Notes: generated by a model from the letters alone, not told the origin. A DNA stretch of 64,000 bases from Lonsdalea populi (GCF_015999465.1 NZ_CP065534.1:3038001-3102000), one strand, 5' to 3'; shown: positions 1 to 9,287, numbered from the stretch's first letter. Numbers and translations are program-made.

Positions 1-749
1 GGATCGGAAACGGGGTCATCTTCCGCCTGCGCCAGAAAGACTGGGGGCGTGGCCGACGTCACGAAATTCTGTACCGACCACGCGGCCTCTGCCGCTGGCT
101 CGGCGTGTGGACCCACCAAAATGTTATGGGTTGAGGTACGTGTATAGGGCTTTTCCAAAGTGATGACCGGATAAATGAGCGCGGCATGTTCCGCATAGGC
201 GGGAACCTCATCAAGCGCATCCTGAGCAAGATAAGCCCTAAAATCGGTGCGCGTTATCGCCATTCCCAGCAAATGACCTCCGGCGGAAAATCCCAAAACG
301 CCGACGTGCTGCTGGCGGCAACGTATCATCCGCAACGCCCTCTGAGCATCCTGTAATGCAACCAGATTGCCTGCGCCCCAGCCCTCGCCCGGCAGGCGAT
401 AGCTAAGAACATAGGCCGTGTACCCAAGCGCCGCCAGCCAGTTCGCGGCAGGCCACGCCTCATCGCCCATTTCTATGTGTTTATAGCCCCCACCGCCAGC
501 GATCAATATGCCCCAGCCATTGGGATTCGCAGGCATAAATACATCCAGAGAAGGTCGGGAGATGTGTTTCAGCGCCCCGCCTGAGGAAAGCACCTCGTCC
601 CCTGCCGGCCCGCCGCCGCCCGGCGGAATATCGCCCCACAGCAAAAGCGTTGTTCTTAGCGGTGCGGCGGTCGCCCAACTACCGCAAAAAGGCGTCACCA
701 GCAGCGCCGCCGCTGAACCCGCCAGAAAATATCGGCGATTTATCTTCAT
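1..749 (-). CDS. secreted alpha/beta hydrolase (BD-FAE/esterase-lipase type), 3' end outside window
   Basis: The minus-strand frame is open from an ATG at 749 to the window edge, giving 249 residues without a stop. GGAG lies about ten bases before the ATG. The N-terminus has an NRRYFL motif followed by a hydrophobic stretch to about residue 28, which looks like a Tat-type signal peptide. A GGGGYKH stretch (about 85-91) fits the oxyanion-hole region. The nucleophile elbow GFSAGG (153-158) and an Asp in EDDP (about 244) fit the alpha/beta hydrolase triad; the catalytic His would lie beyond the window. This pattern is typical of small periplasmic acyl or carbohydrate esterases related to acetyl-xylan esterases. 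The substrate is not known. It is the last gene on this side and is read in the same direction as katE, but a terminator separates them. Confidence 0.8.
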   Translation of the reverse strand, partial: MKINRRYFLAGSAAALLVTPFCGSWATAAPLRTTLLLWGDIPPGGGGPAGDEVLSSGGALKHISRPSLDVFMPANPNGWGILIAGGGGYKHIEMGDEAWPAANWLAALGYTAYVLSYRLPGEGWGAGNLVALQDAQRALRMIRCRQQHVGVLGFSAGGHLLGMAITRTDFRAYLAQDALDEVPAYAEHAALIYPVITLEKPYTRTSTHNILVGPHAEPAAEAAWSVQNFVTSATPPVFLAQAEDDPVSD

Positions 750-1089
750 AACAGTATTTCTCCAACTGAAATCAGCCACAGCCCTCATCTGCGATGCCTT
801 AATACACAAGCATAGGGCAGCCCGGTCAGTTCCACTCCCAACGGATCCCTGTAACACGTTAAAACAGCGCTAAACCCCTGTTTCTTCCAAGATTCCGGCA
901 GCACCGACTTCGCTGTTTTCTCAGCGAACACTCACGCCGTTCTTCCCAAGCCAACGCTAACGGTGAGCGTTGTACGTTTATCGTTGGAGGCTAAGCGTGG
1001 AGACAAAAACGGCTGCCCTTTCTCGTGATTGAGACAGGTACAGCCGTGATATGGGGAAAGGTCAAAGCGAACTTACCGGTTGGTCTTCG
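750..1089. other. intergenic, 340 bp
   Basis: Between katE and the hydrolase gene. It holds the katE terminator (1003-1047) and the hydrolase ribosome-binding site. I see no other gene here. Confidence 0.6.
1003..1047 (-). terminator. rho-independent terminator of katE
   Basis: On the minus strand ACGGCTG pairs with CAGCCGT (1041-1047 with 1009-1015). An inner TCTC/GAGA pair strengthens the hairpin. A run of five T follows directly. It lies about 45 bases past the katE stop. Confidence 0.7.
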
Positions 1090-3345
1090 TTAACTCGGAA
1101 CGGCCTGCGCGACGGCCTCACGGGACCAGACGCGGTGCTCCTGCATGGCGTGGATAAATTTCTCCGTGACCGTATTGGCATCCTCTTCTATCAGCACGCC
1201 TTCATCCGGCTCAGGCAACGGTAGCGCCTGATACAGGCTAAGCGCATCCCCTTGCAACCCGATCGCCTTGAGATGTTTGAACGACTGCAGCAGATAGTAC
1301 TTAGCATTGCCGTCGGATTTCAGCGTCTCAATGCTCTGCTTACCGGTCGGCACCATCACCGCATCGACCAGAACGGAAGGATTCCCTTCAATCGTTCCCG
1401 CCACGTCCAGCTCCTGCCCTTGCAACGTTTTAATCTTACCCAGATGGGGAGCAAAAATTTTGGTATGAATCCCCTGCTTATGCAGCGCTTTTTCGATTTT
1501 CTCGACCGATGCGCCGCACACGCCGTCCGCCGCCAGAATCGCGACCTGTCGGGATTTCAGCGTCTGCTTTTTACCTGCATAGATGCTGAGCGTTTCATCC
1601 GTCGTGATGCCGTTAATCGCGCCGGGCAGTGAATGTTCCCGCTGTTCGGCGGTGAGCGTTATCCCCAGATTCGCCGCCACCTTCTGCGCCAGATCGTGAT
1701 CGATATAGGTTAACTGGTCCACCACGCGCTCGCGGATCCATGGACGCGCCACCTTCCCTAACTCAAAGCTGAAAGCCCCTACGATGTGATTTTTTTCCAC
1801 GTCGGTCTGACTGAGCCAGAATAATCGAGGCTGGGAATAGTAGTCGGCAAACGACTCGCTACGTCGACGTATTTTCTCGCCGTCCAACGCTTGAGGATAG
1901 GTAGAGAATCCGCCGTTAACGTCAGCCGGCGCGCTCTCCCGCGGCCAGTTGTTATTAATCGAATTGGGTTCGTAGTTTGACGCCCCTGTGATTTCCATCC
2001 GGTGCATGCCGTCTCGCTGATGATTATGAAACGGGCAAACCGGTTTATTGATCGGCAGTTCGTGGAAATTCGGACCGCCCAGTCGGGTAATCTGCGTATC
2101 CAGATAAGAGAATAATCGTCCCTGAAGCAGCGGATCGTCGGAAAAGTCGATCCCTGGCACAATATTACCGGGACAGAACGCCACCTGTTCCGTTTCGCTG
2201 AAGTAGTTGTCCGGATTGCGATTGAGCGTCATCTTACCGACCCGTTGCACCGGCACGAGAGACTCGGGGATCAGCTTAGTCGGATCAAGGATATCGAAAT
2301 CGAATTTGTGCTCGTCCTCCTCAGGGATGATCTGCAGCCCCAGCTCATATTCGGGATAATCGCCGGCTTCGATCGCCTCCCACAGCTCCTTACGATGAAA
2401 ATCGGGGTCTCTCCCCGTCAGGAGCTGGGCCTCATCCCAAATCAACGATGCCACGCCGTAAACCGGCTTCCAGTGGAAGCGGACAAAGTGACATTTCCCT
2501 TCGGCGTTGATCAGCTTGAAGGTGTGGATCCCGAAACCTTCCATCATGCGATAACTGCGTGGAATACCGCGATCCGACATCGCCCAGGTCACATTGTGCA
2601 GCGTTTCCGGCTGTAGGGAGACATAGTCCCAGAAGGTGTCGTGGGCGCTCTGCCCCTGCGGAATTTCATTATGAGGCTCCGGCTTCACCGCATGGACGAA
2701 GTCGGGAAACTTGATTGCATCCTGAATAAAGAAGACCGGCGTATTATTTCCGACCAGATCGAAGTTACCTTCCTGCGTGTAAAACTTGGTGGCCCACCCG
2801 CGAATATCCCTCACCGTATCGGCCGATCCTCGCGAGCCTTGTACGGTGGAAAAACGCACAAACACCGGCGTTTTCACTTCAGGATCCTGTAGAAACTCCG
2901 CTTTGCTGTAGCGAGTTAGCGGAGCGTAAACCTGGAAATAGCCGTGCGCGGCCGCCCCGCGCGCGTGAACCACGCGTTCAGGAATGCGCTCATGGTCAAA
3001 ATGCATGATTTTCTCGCGGAGGATAAAATCCTCCAGCAGCGTAGAGCCGCGTACTCCGGCCTTGAGCGAGTTTTGGTTATCTGAAATTTTAACGCCCTGA
3101 TCCGTACTCAAGGCTTCATGCTCTGGATCGGTGCGGTATTTATCCAGCTGTTCTGATTTAGCGTTGATGTTTTTAGGCGTTTTTGCGCTGCCGGGAAACA
3201 TCGGCTCCGCGCCTGGCGGTGTCGGACTGCTTACCGGTTTTACCGCAGCATCGCTGGGTGCGGTATCCGACAGATGTGGCTTAACCGACTGCGAAGCGTC
3301 CAACTTCACACTCTTCGCCGGCTTTCGATCCTTTTCATCCTTCAT
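1090..3345 (-). CDS. katE: catalase HPII, monofunctional large-subunit catalase
   Basis: 751 residues, against 753 for E. coli KatE. It breaks down hydrogen peroxide in the cytoplasm, in stationary phase in relatives. The catalytic His127 (RVVHARG), Asn200 (GNNTPVFF) and haem-ligand Tyr414 (RLFSYLDTQ) are present. The C-terminal part (about 600-751) is the flavodoxin/DJ-1-like domain of clade 2 catalases. The N-terminal 60 residues are a Lys/Pro/Ser-rich extension. A strong AGGAGG precedes the ATG. One oddity: the position matching E. coli His392, which forms a covalent bond with the haem-ligand tyrosine in HPII, is Cys391 here (VAFCPGN). The gene is monocistronic. Confidence 0.97.
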   Translation of the reverse strand: MKDEKDRKPAKSVKLDASQSVKPHLSDTAPSDAAVKPVSSPTPPGAEPMFPGSAKTPKNINAKSEQLDKYRTDPEHEALSTDQGVKISDNQNSLKAGVRGSTLLEDFILREKIMHFDHERIPERVVHARGAAAHGYFQVYAPLTRYSKAEFLQDPEVKTPVFVRFSTVQGSRGSADTVRDIRGWATKFYTQEGNFDLVGNNTPVFFIQDAIKFPDFVHAVKPEPHNEIPQGQSAHDTFWDYVSLQPETLHNVTWAMSDRGIPRSYRMMEGFGIHTFKLINAEGKCHFVRFHWKPVYGVASLIWDEAQLLTGRDPDFHRKELWEAIEAGDYPEYELGLQIIPEEDEHKFDFDILDPTKLIPESLVPVQRVGKMTLNRNPDNYFSETEQVAFCPGNIVPGIDFSDDPLLQGRLFSYLDTQITRLGGPNFHELPINKPVCPFHNHQRDGMHRMEITGASNYEPNSINNNWPRESAPADVNGGFSTYPQALDGEKIRRRSESFADYYSQPRLFWLSQTDVEKNHIVGAFSFELGKVARPWIRERVVDQLTYIDHDLAQKVAANLGITLTAEQREHSLPGAINGITTDETLSIYAGKKQTLKSRQVAILAADGVCGASVEKIEKALHKQGIHTKIFAPHLGKIKTLQGQELDVAGTIEGNPSVLVDAVMVPTGKQSIETLKSDGNAKYYLLQSFKHLKAIGLQGDALSLYQALPLPEPDEGVLIEEDANTVTEKFIHAMQEHRVWSREAVAQAVPS

Positions 3346-3586
3346 GCTGCCTCCTGTTAATTGTTAAAAAACAGATACATAAGAAAGTCACAAACATAAC
3401 CCTGCTTTAAATATAGTTAATGTTTTGTGATAGGGGACGATACCGCCGCTGAGAGGAATTCATTCAGGCGAGGACATTCGGGAGAGAACGCCCTGACAGG
3501 CATTGATGGGATAAATAAAGAAGGAAAATAATCACAGTCGCGCCCTGTAATAAGGCACCGCCGACTTATCCTTCTCAGTCAGGAGC

Positions 3587-3748
3587 ATGGTGAATGACAA
3601 AACGTCTATGGAATCAAACAAGACGACGAGCAATTCGGCCACGAAAGCCGAGTCGCGTGAAGAAGAACTCGTCCTTGAGGTCTGGGATGCGTGTGCCGAA
3701 AACACCACGATGAGCCAAATGGAAATCTCGTTACCGCGCGGAAATTAA
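3587..3748 (+). CDS. possible small protein, 53 aa, unknown function
   Basis: An open frame starts at ATG 3587, or at the in-frame GTG at 3590, and stops at 3748. The product is Ser/Thr/Lys-rich at the start and acidic in the middle (EEELVLEVWDAC). AGGAG at 3581-3585 lies too close to the ATG for ideal spacing. The same site is better placed for an ATG at 3594 in another frame, which would give a 39-residue Arg/Lys-rich peptide. I do not recognise either product. It is divergent from katE. The acidic frame looks more protein-like. Confidence 0.35.
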   Translation: MVNDKTSMESNKTTSNSATKAESREEELVLEVWDACAENTTMSQMEISLPRGN

Positions 3749-3829
3749 ACCACCTCGGTAGCCGGTCAGCAACCCGATACCCGGCGATTCGAAACCGCCT
3801 GACTGTATATGGTTATCGCGGATCGCCAA

Positions 3830-4198
3830 TCAGATTTTTAATACTTCGATACCATAATCTGCAGGGTCCACAATGCCTTCAAGCTTGCCTGGCTGCGCCA
3901 AATCACTCCCGGAGACAACACTATGAATATTGCTTTCCAGGAAGCGGATATTTTTGACAATATTGACTTTGACAGGTTCGCCTCGACCATTGACGTCCAT
4001 GATCCAGGCGAGAAATCCCCCGTTAAATTTCGCCAACGTGCCAATAGGATGGGGGCCATAGATACGAATGTATTCTATCAAAATGGCCTTATCATAGGCT
4101 TCCCCGCATTCATTGACATGACGATAAGCGACCAACGGGTTGCGGGCAGGGCTGCCGTTGCGTCGATGTATCGCTTTTCGCCCCTTTTTAGATCTTAG
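3830..4198 (-). pseudogene. probable remnant of an HD-GYP-type phosphodiesterase C-terminus
   Basis: The minus-strand frame ends at 3830 and is open up to about 4198 without a convincing start or ribosome-binding site. The segment from YDKAILIEYIRIYGPHPIGT onward resembles the region just after the HD-GYP domain in cyclic-di-GMP phosphodiesterases. There a G-x-YP-x-GTLV...G pattern is followed by a small beta domain and a C-terminal DPxxYGI. The HD and GYP motifs themselves are missing, so this would be a dead fragment. The family is judged from memory of the pattern only. Confidence 0.4.
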
Positions 4199-4316
4199 TC
4201 CGCTATGACCTGTATTAGGTCAATATAATTGGAACCTTTTCTAGCTTATTTCGGTAATCATCTACTGCCTAAGTTGTTGATATTTTAAATCTCCAACATT
4301 ATTTAGATAAAATAAT

Positions 4317-4601
4317 TTAGCTATCGACCTTATCAACTACTTGGTTATATTGACTTAAAAATTCAATAAGAATGTTGATGTTATCCACCCCCCACTGATT
4401 CGATATTGCGATCTCTTCTCCTGAAGCAAGTTCAATCAGGTCTTCGTCACGCATATGATAACGATTGAGTTTATTGTCAGAGATTACTGATGCTAACTCT
4501 ATAACTTTATTATTTAATCGGCGATCCAACGCACACCTGACGGAGTCAATATCTTCGAATGAATTATCCTTGATCCAGTCAGAAATTAGCGTTAAAGCCA
4601 A
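4317..4601 (-). CDS. unknown small protein, possibly the detached C-terminal part of the upstream nuclease
   Basis: 94 residues from a TTG at 4601, overlapping the end of the nuclease frame by ten bases. There is no clear ribosome-binding site. The sequence is helical and charged, with no recognised motif. A one-base shift in the A-rich stretch near 4605-4610 would join this frame to the upstream one. The pair may therefore be a single frameshifted gene rather than two genes. If it is separate, translation would have to be coupled. Confidence 0.5.
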   Translation of the reverse strand: MALTLISDWIKDNSFEDIDSVRCALDRRLNNKVIELASVISDNKLNRYHMRDEDLIELASGEEIAISNQWGVDNINILIEFLSQYNQVVDKVDS

Positions 4602-5326
4602 ATTCTTTTATTATAGACTTGCCCATTGTAGTTATACATAGAGTAATCTTTGGATTTCGACCTGCTGATTTTTTGTTCAATTTGTTTTTCACGAAACTTA
4701 ACCTGATAATCAGCCAGTTCCGGGACAGGAATGATCTGGTCTATATCAATGAAAATATTTTCAGCAAAAAAGTAACCTGTCATTCTTACACAGGTGATAT
4801 CAATCCCTTTGCTGATTAGCCAAAGAATGGACGACGTGATTTCTTTATTATAATCCCCAGAAGCAAGTATTATTCTTACATCATTACCAAACTCATCGAT
4901 ATTCGACTCATCCAAACCGGTGAAATTCAGAATCTCAGCTTTCGCATTGCGCTCGATTCCTTGCTTCTGGAGATAGCTTTCATAATATCCGCATGCTTTC
5001 TCAAACGTCATGGTCGAGACCATCCCTGCATAACGAAGGGCCTGAAGCTCCATATGAGAGCCGGTCTCATCACGTTTTAACTCAATGACGACAAGATTTG
5101 CGTTCTTATCTATCGCCAACAAATCAATTCGACGTCGGCTATCTTCCCAATCGGAAAACTCTTCAGAAATAATCAGACAATCCGGTGCAATAGAGGCAAT
5201 ATTACTTTTGATCGCCTGCTGTAAATCATACCGTTCAGTAATACCCGCAGACTGAAAATTGGTTTTCCTCACTGCGCTCAGTGACTTATTTTTAATATGA
5301 AAAAGCGACATATCTTTATTATCCAT
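4592..5326 (-). CDS. PD-(D/E)XK-type endonuclease-like protein (DUF91/NucS-like)
   Basis: 244 residues. The core carries RRIDLLAID then LVVIELKRDE, the D...ExK pattern of restriction-like nuclease folds, at about residues 65-88. This arrangement occurs in NucS/DUF91-like and other single-domain nucleases that may cleave DNA. The rest has no recognised domain. The gene is AT-rich compared with its neighbours and lies in a stretch of remnants, which suggests horizontal acquisition. It ends abruptly where the next frame begins, so it may be truncated by a frameshift. The target is unknown. Confidence 0.65.
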   Translation of the reverse strand: MDNKDMSLFHIKNKSLSAVRKTNFQSAGITERYDLQQAIKSNIASIAPDCLIISEEFSDWEDSRRRIDLLAIDKNANLVVIELKRDETGSHMELQALRYAGMVSTMTFEKACGYYESYLQKQGIERNAKAEILNFTGLDESNIDEFGNDVRIILASGDYNKEITSSILWLISKGIDITCVRMTGYFFAENIFIDIDQIIPVPELADYQVKFREKQIEQKISRSKSKDYSMYNYNGQVYNKRIWL

Positions 5327-5497
5327 AAATGATTTTCATCTATTATATCAATAATCAGGTGTTGGACAGTTCACTGCTGAAATCAAATGGGATGAGTTTG
5401 ACATCCCTGAACATATTTTCGTAATGATAAGATTGTTTTGTGGAAATCTCGAATAAGTTCTGTTGGAATCATATTAAGCTCGCGGAACTCGACGTGT

Positions 5498-6625
5498 CTA
5501 TTGGCCGAGGGCGCACAGCATCGTGCGCATCTTGGCTTCAATTTCAAGCCATTCAGCGGTTGGGTCGGAGTCAGAGACGATACCAGCACCGGCGTAAAGC
5601 TGAATGTTTTGCTGCTGGCTGGTGCCGCAGCGGATAGTTACCGCCCACTCGCCATTTCCCTCGTCGTCGCTCCAACCTACGATACCGCCGAAAACGCCGC
5701 GCTCAAAAGGTTCCAGTTCGCGAATCAGGCGGAAGGCTTTTTCCATTGGTACACCGCACAACGCAGGAGTCGGATGTAAGAGACAGGCCAGGGATAGCGA
5801 CTGACTATTACCGGTTTTCAACTGCCCCTCTATTGGGCTGGCCAAATGCCAAAGGTTGGGCGTCCGCAAGAGTTCGGGTTGCTGTGGGATGTTGAGGGAA
5901 GAACAATACCCCGCCAGCATGTGGCGAATTTCATCTATAACCAATTGATGTTCTTTACGATCCTTACGAGATGCCAGCAGCCGATCGCGGTTATCACCAT
6001 CTTCCTGTTCATCAGTGCCACGCCTGGAAGTACCGGCAAGTGGCGTCGTCCAGATTGTGCGCCCTTCCTGCCGCAGCAGCAGTTCAGGGCTGGCACCAAA
6101 CAAACAGCGGTTTGACGCCAGAGGGAGATGAAAGTAGTAACCGTCCGGATTTTGCTCGGCAAGCGTTGCCAGCAGGGCGATGGTATTCAGCGGCTCCTCA
6201 ACCTGTAATAACTGCATGCGCGATAAAACGATTTTTTGCAATTCCCCCTGACGAATGGCGTGTACCGCACTTTTGACCATCGCGAGGAAGTCCTCTCGTT
6301 CCGGATGAGGTTGTCGAGCGACGACGCGCAGCCGCATTTGCGGCGCTGCACTCAGTTTTTGTTTGAATTTTTCACGTGACAAAAAATGGTTGGCTTGAGG
6401 AATATACAAAGATGACGGCTGACTTACATCGAAGGGGATAGCACCCACCACGATTGGATGAGTAATGCCGGCATAGCGCGCGTGTTCAAATGCCTGCGCC
6501 ACATCCTGGCACAGCGCAACCGGATCGGAGGCGGGCCTGGGTAACGTTTTGAAAATACCTTCGGCATAAAGGCTGCAAAATGTGGATGAAAACAAGAAAC
6601 TGCCGTGATGAAAGGGGATTCCCAT
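5498..6625 (-). CDS. entC: isochorismate synthase, EntC/DhbC type
   Basis: 375 residues; E. coli EntC has 391. It converts chorismate to isochorismate, the first step toward 2,3-dihydroxybenzoate or salicylate. The signature VVGAIPFDxxQPSSLYIP at about 59-76 is the EntC form rather than the MenF form. Lys131 (KIVLSR), Glu181 (GASPELL) and the C-terminal EWLE metal-binding glutamates are present, so it looks active. The start at ATG 6625 has AAGGAAG upstream. No entB, entE or entA is next to it. An IS3-family remnant lies directly upstream and a probable mobile nuclease downstream, so it has probably been separated from its original operon. I see no clear Fur box. Confidence 0.9.
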   Translation of the reverse strand: MGIPFHHGSFLFSSTFCSLYAEGIFKTLPRPASDPVALCQDVAQAFEHARYAGITHPIVVGAIPFDVSQPSSLYIPQANHFLSREKFKQKLSAAPQMRLRVVARQPHPEREDFLAMVKSAVHAIRQGELQKIVLSRMQLLQVEEPLNTIALLATLAEQNPDGYYFHLPLASNRCLFGASPELLLRQEGRTIWTTPLAGTSRRGTDEQEDGDNRDRLLASRKDRKEHQLVIDEIRHMLAGYCSSLNIPQQPELLRTPNLWHLASPIEGQLKTGNSQSLSLACLLHPTPALCGVPMEKAFRLIRELEPFERGVFGGIVGWSDDEGNGEWAVTIRCGTSQQQNIQLYAGAGIVSDSDPTAEWLEIEAKMRTMLCALGQ

Positions 6626-6739
6626 ACTCTCTTCCTTTTATCCTAAAACACTGAAATAAGTTGGTGACTATCTCGGCGTATCCATTCATTCTTTTGCAGT
6701 ACAGATAAGATTTTTATGTTGATTAAATCGTTAATAATT

Positions 6740-7810
6740 TAATTCTTCTCCCAGCGACGGCATTCATCCAGCATGCTTTCTACGCGTTCCGGCGCTGGAA
6801 TGCCAGCTTCGTCGGCCTTATCTTCATGTAAGCAAGGCGATAAACCACCATTGTTCATATGAGGGCGGTATGTGTTGCAATAACCATTTATCCACTGGTT
6901 TATCTCGCGTACCGCATGGATAAATCACCATATCCCGCCTTTGGGAAGCCATTCACTTTTGAATGCTACGAAAACGCTTTCTATCGGCGAGTTATCCAGG
7001 CAAGTCCCCCGGCGACTCATACTTTGCATTAGCCCACAACGCCAAAGTAACTTTCTGTATTTATTGATTTTGTATTGAACCCTTTGACTCTGAATGAAAC
7101 AGCAGACGACCATCATGTGGTCGTGTTTCCAGAGCATGACACAAAGCCCTGCACACCCAATCAGCATCAGCAGTTAATGAGAGGGATGAACCGATAATCC
7201 GACGTGAATATAAATCGACGACAAGCGCGAGATAGCACCATTTATCCTGCAGGCGGATAAAATTGATGTCGCCGCACCAGACGCGATTAGGTGCGGCAGG
7301 GCTAAAATGCCGATTCTATAAGTTTGGCAATGGCGGACTGTTGTCTTCGTTTACCCGGTAGCGATATTTAACCGGCTGGCAACTTGTCAGTCCGCTTTCC
7401 TGCATCAGTCGCCGCGCCAATCACCGGCCTGCATCAACGCCACTCTGGCGCAGCATCTGGCTGATTGCCCGACTCCCCGCAGCGCCACGACTGGGAGCAT
7501 GAAATGCTCTCACCCGACTTCGTAATTTAATTCTTTGCACATTAACAGGGCGCTTTATCTGCGCTTTAAGCCGCTGAGCTGCTGAGCTGCTGAATTTCAC
7601 GTTGTTCAGGTGTAATCGCATTGCCTGTGGGCTCAATGCCCTGAAGTTCCTGCTTATAAAGCCGTATTCATTGCGCAAATGATCAAGGTTGGGTTCGAGC
7701 GCCTGCATAACTTCCCGGACATCTCGCTGATATTTAACAACCAGTTCGATAGCTTCGAGTTTGAACTCTGGAGAAAACATGCGTTTAGTCCGATACGTTT
7801 TGAGCACGCA
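6740..7810 (-). mobile_element. degenerate IS3-family insertion sequence (orfA and orfB remnants)
   Basis: The orfA start at about 7807 reads FSPEFKLEAIELVV, the usual IS3-family helix-turn-helix opening. It soon loses its frame. Further on, the orfB remains include CYLALVVDLYSRR (about 7215-7250), a broken HSDxGSQY equivalent, and [16 protein letters not shown] with the last catalytic Glu (about 6970-7020). The end reads REINQWINGY then TYRPHMNNGGLSP (about 6830-6900). Several stops and shifts break the frame, so it cannot transpose by itself. I could not define terminal inverted repeats or target duplications. Confidence 0.8.
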
Positions 7811-7861
7811 TCACCTCGTGTTCGCTGTTTTAACATTAACAGGATTTCGAGGTGTCCTGAA

Positions 7862-7966
7862 TTATCGTTCTACTGCATGACCAACAATCAGGTGATCGAG
7901 CGTTTTCACATCAACCAGTCCCAGTATCACCTTCAGTTTGTCAGTCATCTGGCGATCAAGAATGCG
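7862..7966 (-). pseudogene. fragment of a RadC/YeeS-like JAB-domain protein
   Basis: A 34-codon open stretch contains MTDKLKVILGLVDVKTLDHLIVG. This resembles the T.RL..AL.LVDVRVLDH.VVG segment of RadC-family proteins, often carried by prophages and islands with toxin-antitoxin genes. It is closed by stops on both sides. It is part of the accessory scar between entC and ygaP. Confidence 0.55.
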
Positions 7967-8104
7967 TCAAAAAAAGGAGTATGCCGACCTAGAACCGGCG
8001 GTTAGCAATGAGCCGTCTTATTATCGAGTTCGGTGACCGCCTGAGCGATCACCTTTAATCCGGTGGCAGTTACACAGAATTTTTTACAGGATCTATACCA
8101 ATCT

Positions 8105-8635
8105 TTAATTCTTAAGCTTGTTCCAGGGCATTTTGGAAAGCAAAACTGCCATTCCGCACCAACCACTTACACCAGAAAAAAGCAGGCCTGCACCGATAAA
8201 TCCCGATAATAAAAAGAAGCTTTTATCTAGAGCGTATCCCATCGATACCCCTGTAAGGATAAGAATTCCAGCTACAATCTGAACTTGCCTCATGATTGGA
8301 AGAGGATATTTCTTGTCTTCAATCGTCGGAAGATTTGCACTTTTCCAGGCATTAATGCCACCAGACAACAATAAAACTGTTGCCGGGTCTGCTGTTCTGA
8401 TTAGTGCATCTTCATTTTGAGCTGTGCGTGAGCCCGCTAAACAATGAAAAATAACAGGATGATTGACAGGCAGGTCTTTAATTTTTTTCCCCGACAAGAT
8501 ATCTGATAGTGGGAAAGAGATAGCTCCAGGAACGTGTTCACGAAGAAATTCAGCAGGCTCCCGAATGTCGATTAAAGTGCTGCCATTTTTCATGAGTTCA
8601 TGTGCTTCCGCAGGACTTACAGTTCTTGTGCTCAT
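8105..8635 (-). CDS. ygaP: membrane-anchored rhodanese (YgaP family)
   Basis: 176 residues. The N-terminal rhodanese domain (about 4-105) has the active-site loop HCLAGSRT with Cys65. The C-terminal half (about 112-165) has two hydrophobic segments of the DUF2892 type, so the enzyme sits at the inner membrane as in E. coli YgaP (174 residues). It moves sulfane sulfur in relatives. The start overlaps the ygaV stop (ATGA), so the two genes are translationally coupled and the regulator probably controls the enzyme. Confidence 0.93.
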   Translation of the reverse strand: MSTRTVSPAEAHELMKNGSTLIDIREPAEFLREHVPGAISFPLSDILSGKKIKDLPVNHPVIFHCLAGSRTAQNEDALIRTADPATVLLLSGGINAWKSANLPTIEDKKYPLPIMRQVQIVAGILILTGVSMGYALDKSFFLLSGFIGAGLLFSGVSGWCGMAVLLSKMPWNKLKN

Positions 8636-8949
8636 TTTAAATCCTCAGGGCAGTAAATGTCCTTTAACGTTGCGATAACTTTCCGAATTGATTCATTTTT
8701 AATGAAATAATTTCTTCGTTGCTCATCTATGGAACATTCAATCAGATCCTCTTCCTTCATTCTCGCCAGATGCTGCGATGTGGCTGAAGGACTTAATCCT
8801 GTCAGTTTACTTAGATTACCTGCTGAAGTTCCTGGTGAGTCAATAAGAGTACAAAGGATCAATAGTCGGTTAACGTTACTCATGGACTTGAGAAGCTTCG
8901 TCGCCTGAGCCGCACTATCTTGCAAAAATTCAAAATCGGTATTTTTCAT
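8632..8949 (-). CDS. ygaV: ArsR-family sulfur-responsive regulator (YgaV/BigR/SqrR type)
   Basis: 105 residues with a winged helix-turn-helix; the recognition helix is in SPSATSQHLARM (about 53-64). Cys33 and Cys100 match the two cysteines that form a polysulfide-sensing pair in BigR and SqrR. The family represses a rhodanese or sulfide-oxidation operon until reactive sulfur is present. The gene is first in a two-gene operon with ygaP, and an AT-rich palindrome lies just upstream. Confidence 0.92.
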   Translation of the reverse strand: MKNTDFEFLQDSAAQATKLLKSMSNVNRLLILCTLIDSPGTSAGNLSKLTGLSPSATSQHLARMKEEDLIECSIDEQRRNYFIKNESIRKVIATLKDIYCPEDLK

Positions 8950-9287
8950 ATGTTATTTTAGCTTTGTTTAATTTAATAAAATACTAAATTAAGTAAAGGC
9001 ATAGAGCAAGAAAAGATTCATGAATAAACTGGTCACACCGTTCAATTTTTTTTTCATATGTTTAAGTGGTAATGAGGTTACCCTTAACTGTCCACAACTC
9101 ATCACTTTCCGGTGACCACCTGCCTTTGCATAAGAAAAAACCGGCCTAGTCAGGTTTTAACGAAAGCGACGAGAGAAGAACAACAGACTGAATAATTAAC
9201 TGAACTAATTCGCATTTAACTCACCGTTTTTCAGCGTGATGAGTTAACATTCCAACATCGAACTTTCCCAAATCTTACGGATTCCCG
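8950..9287. other. divergent promoter region between ygaV and mltB
   Basis: 338 bp without a gene. The left third is AT-rich and holds the palindrome at 8968-8992. The right third would carry the mltB promoter, which I cannot place with confidence. Confidence 0.5.
8968..8992. promoter_or_regulatory. candidate YgaV operator
   Basis: A perfect 8-base inverted repeat, TTAATTTA and TAAATTAA, with a 9-base spacer. It lies 18 to 43 bases upstream of the ygaV start, where an autorepressor would block transcription. BigR-type regulators bind AT-rich dyads of this kind. The link to YgaV is inferred from position. Confidence 0.55.

Noticed and set aside
3923..4198. Plus-strand open frame opposite the HD-GYP-like remnant
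   Set aside because: The minus-strand frame has recognisable protein patterns; this one has none and no ribosome-binding site.
7568..7592. Short direct repeats of GAGCTGCT in the IS3 remnant
   Set aside because: Only two units inside a decayed gene; most likely a chance expansion.
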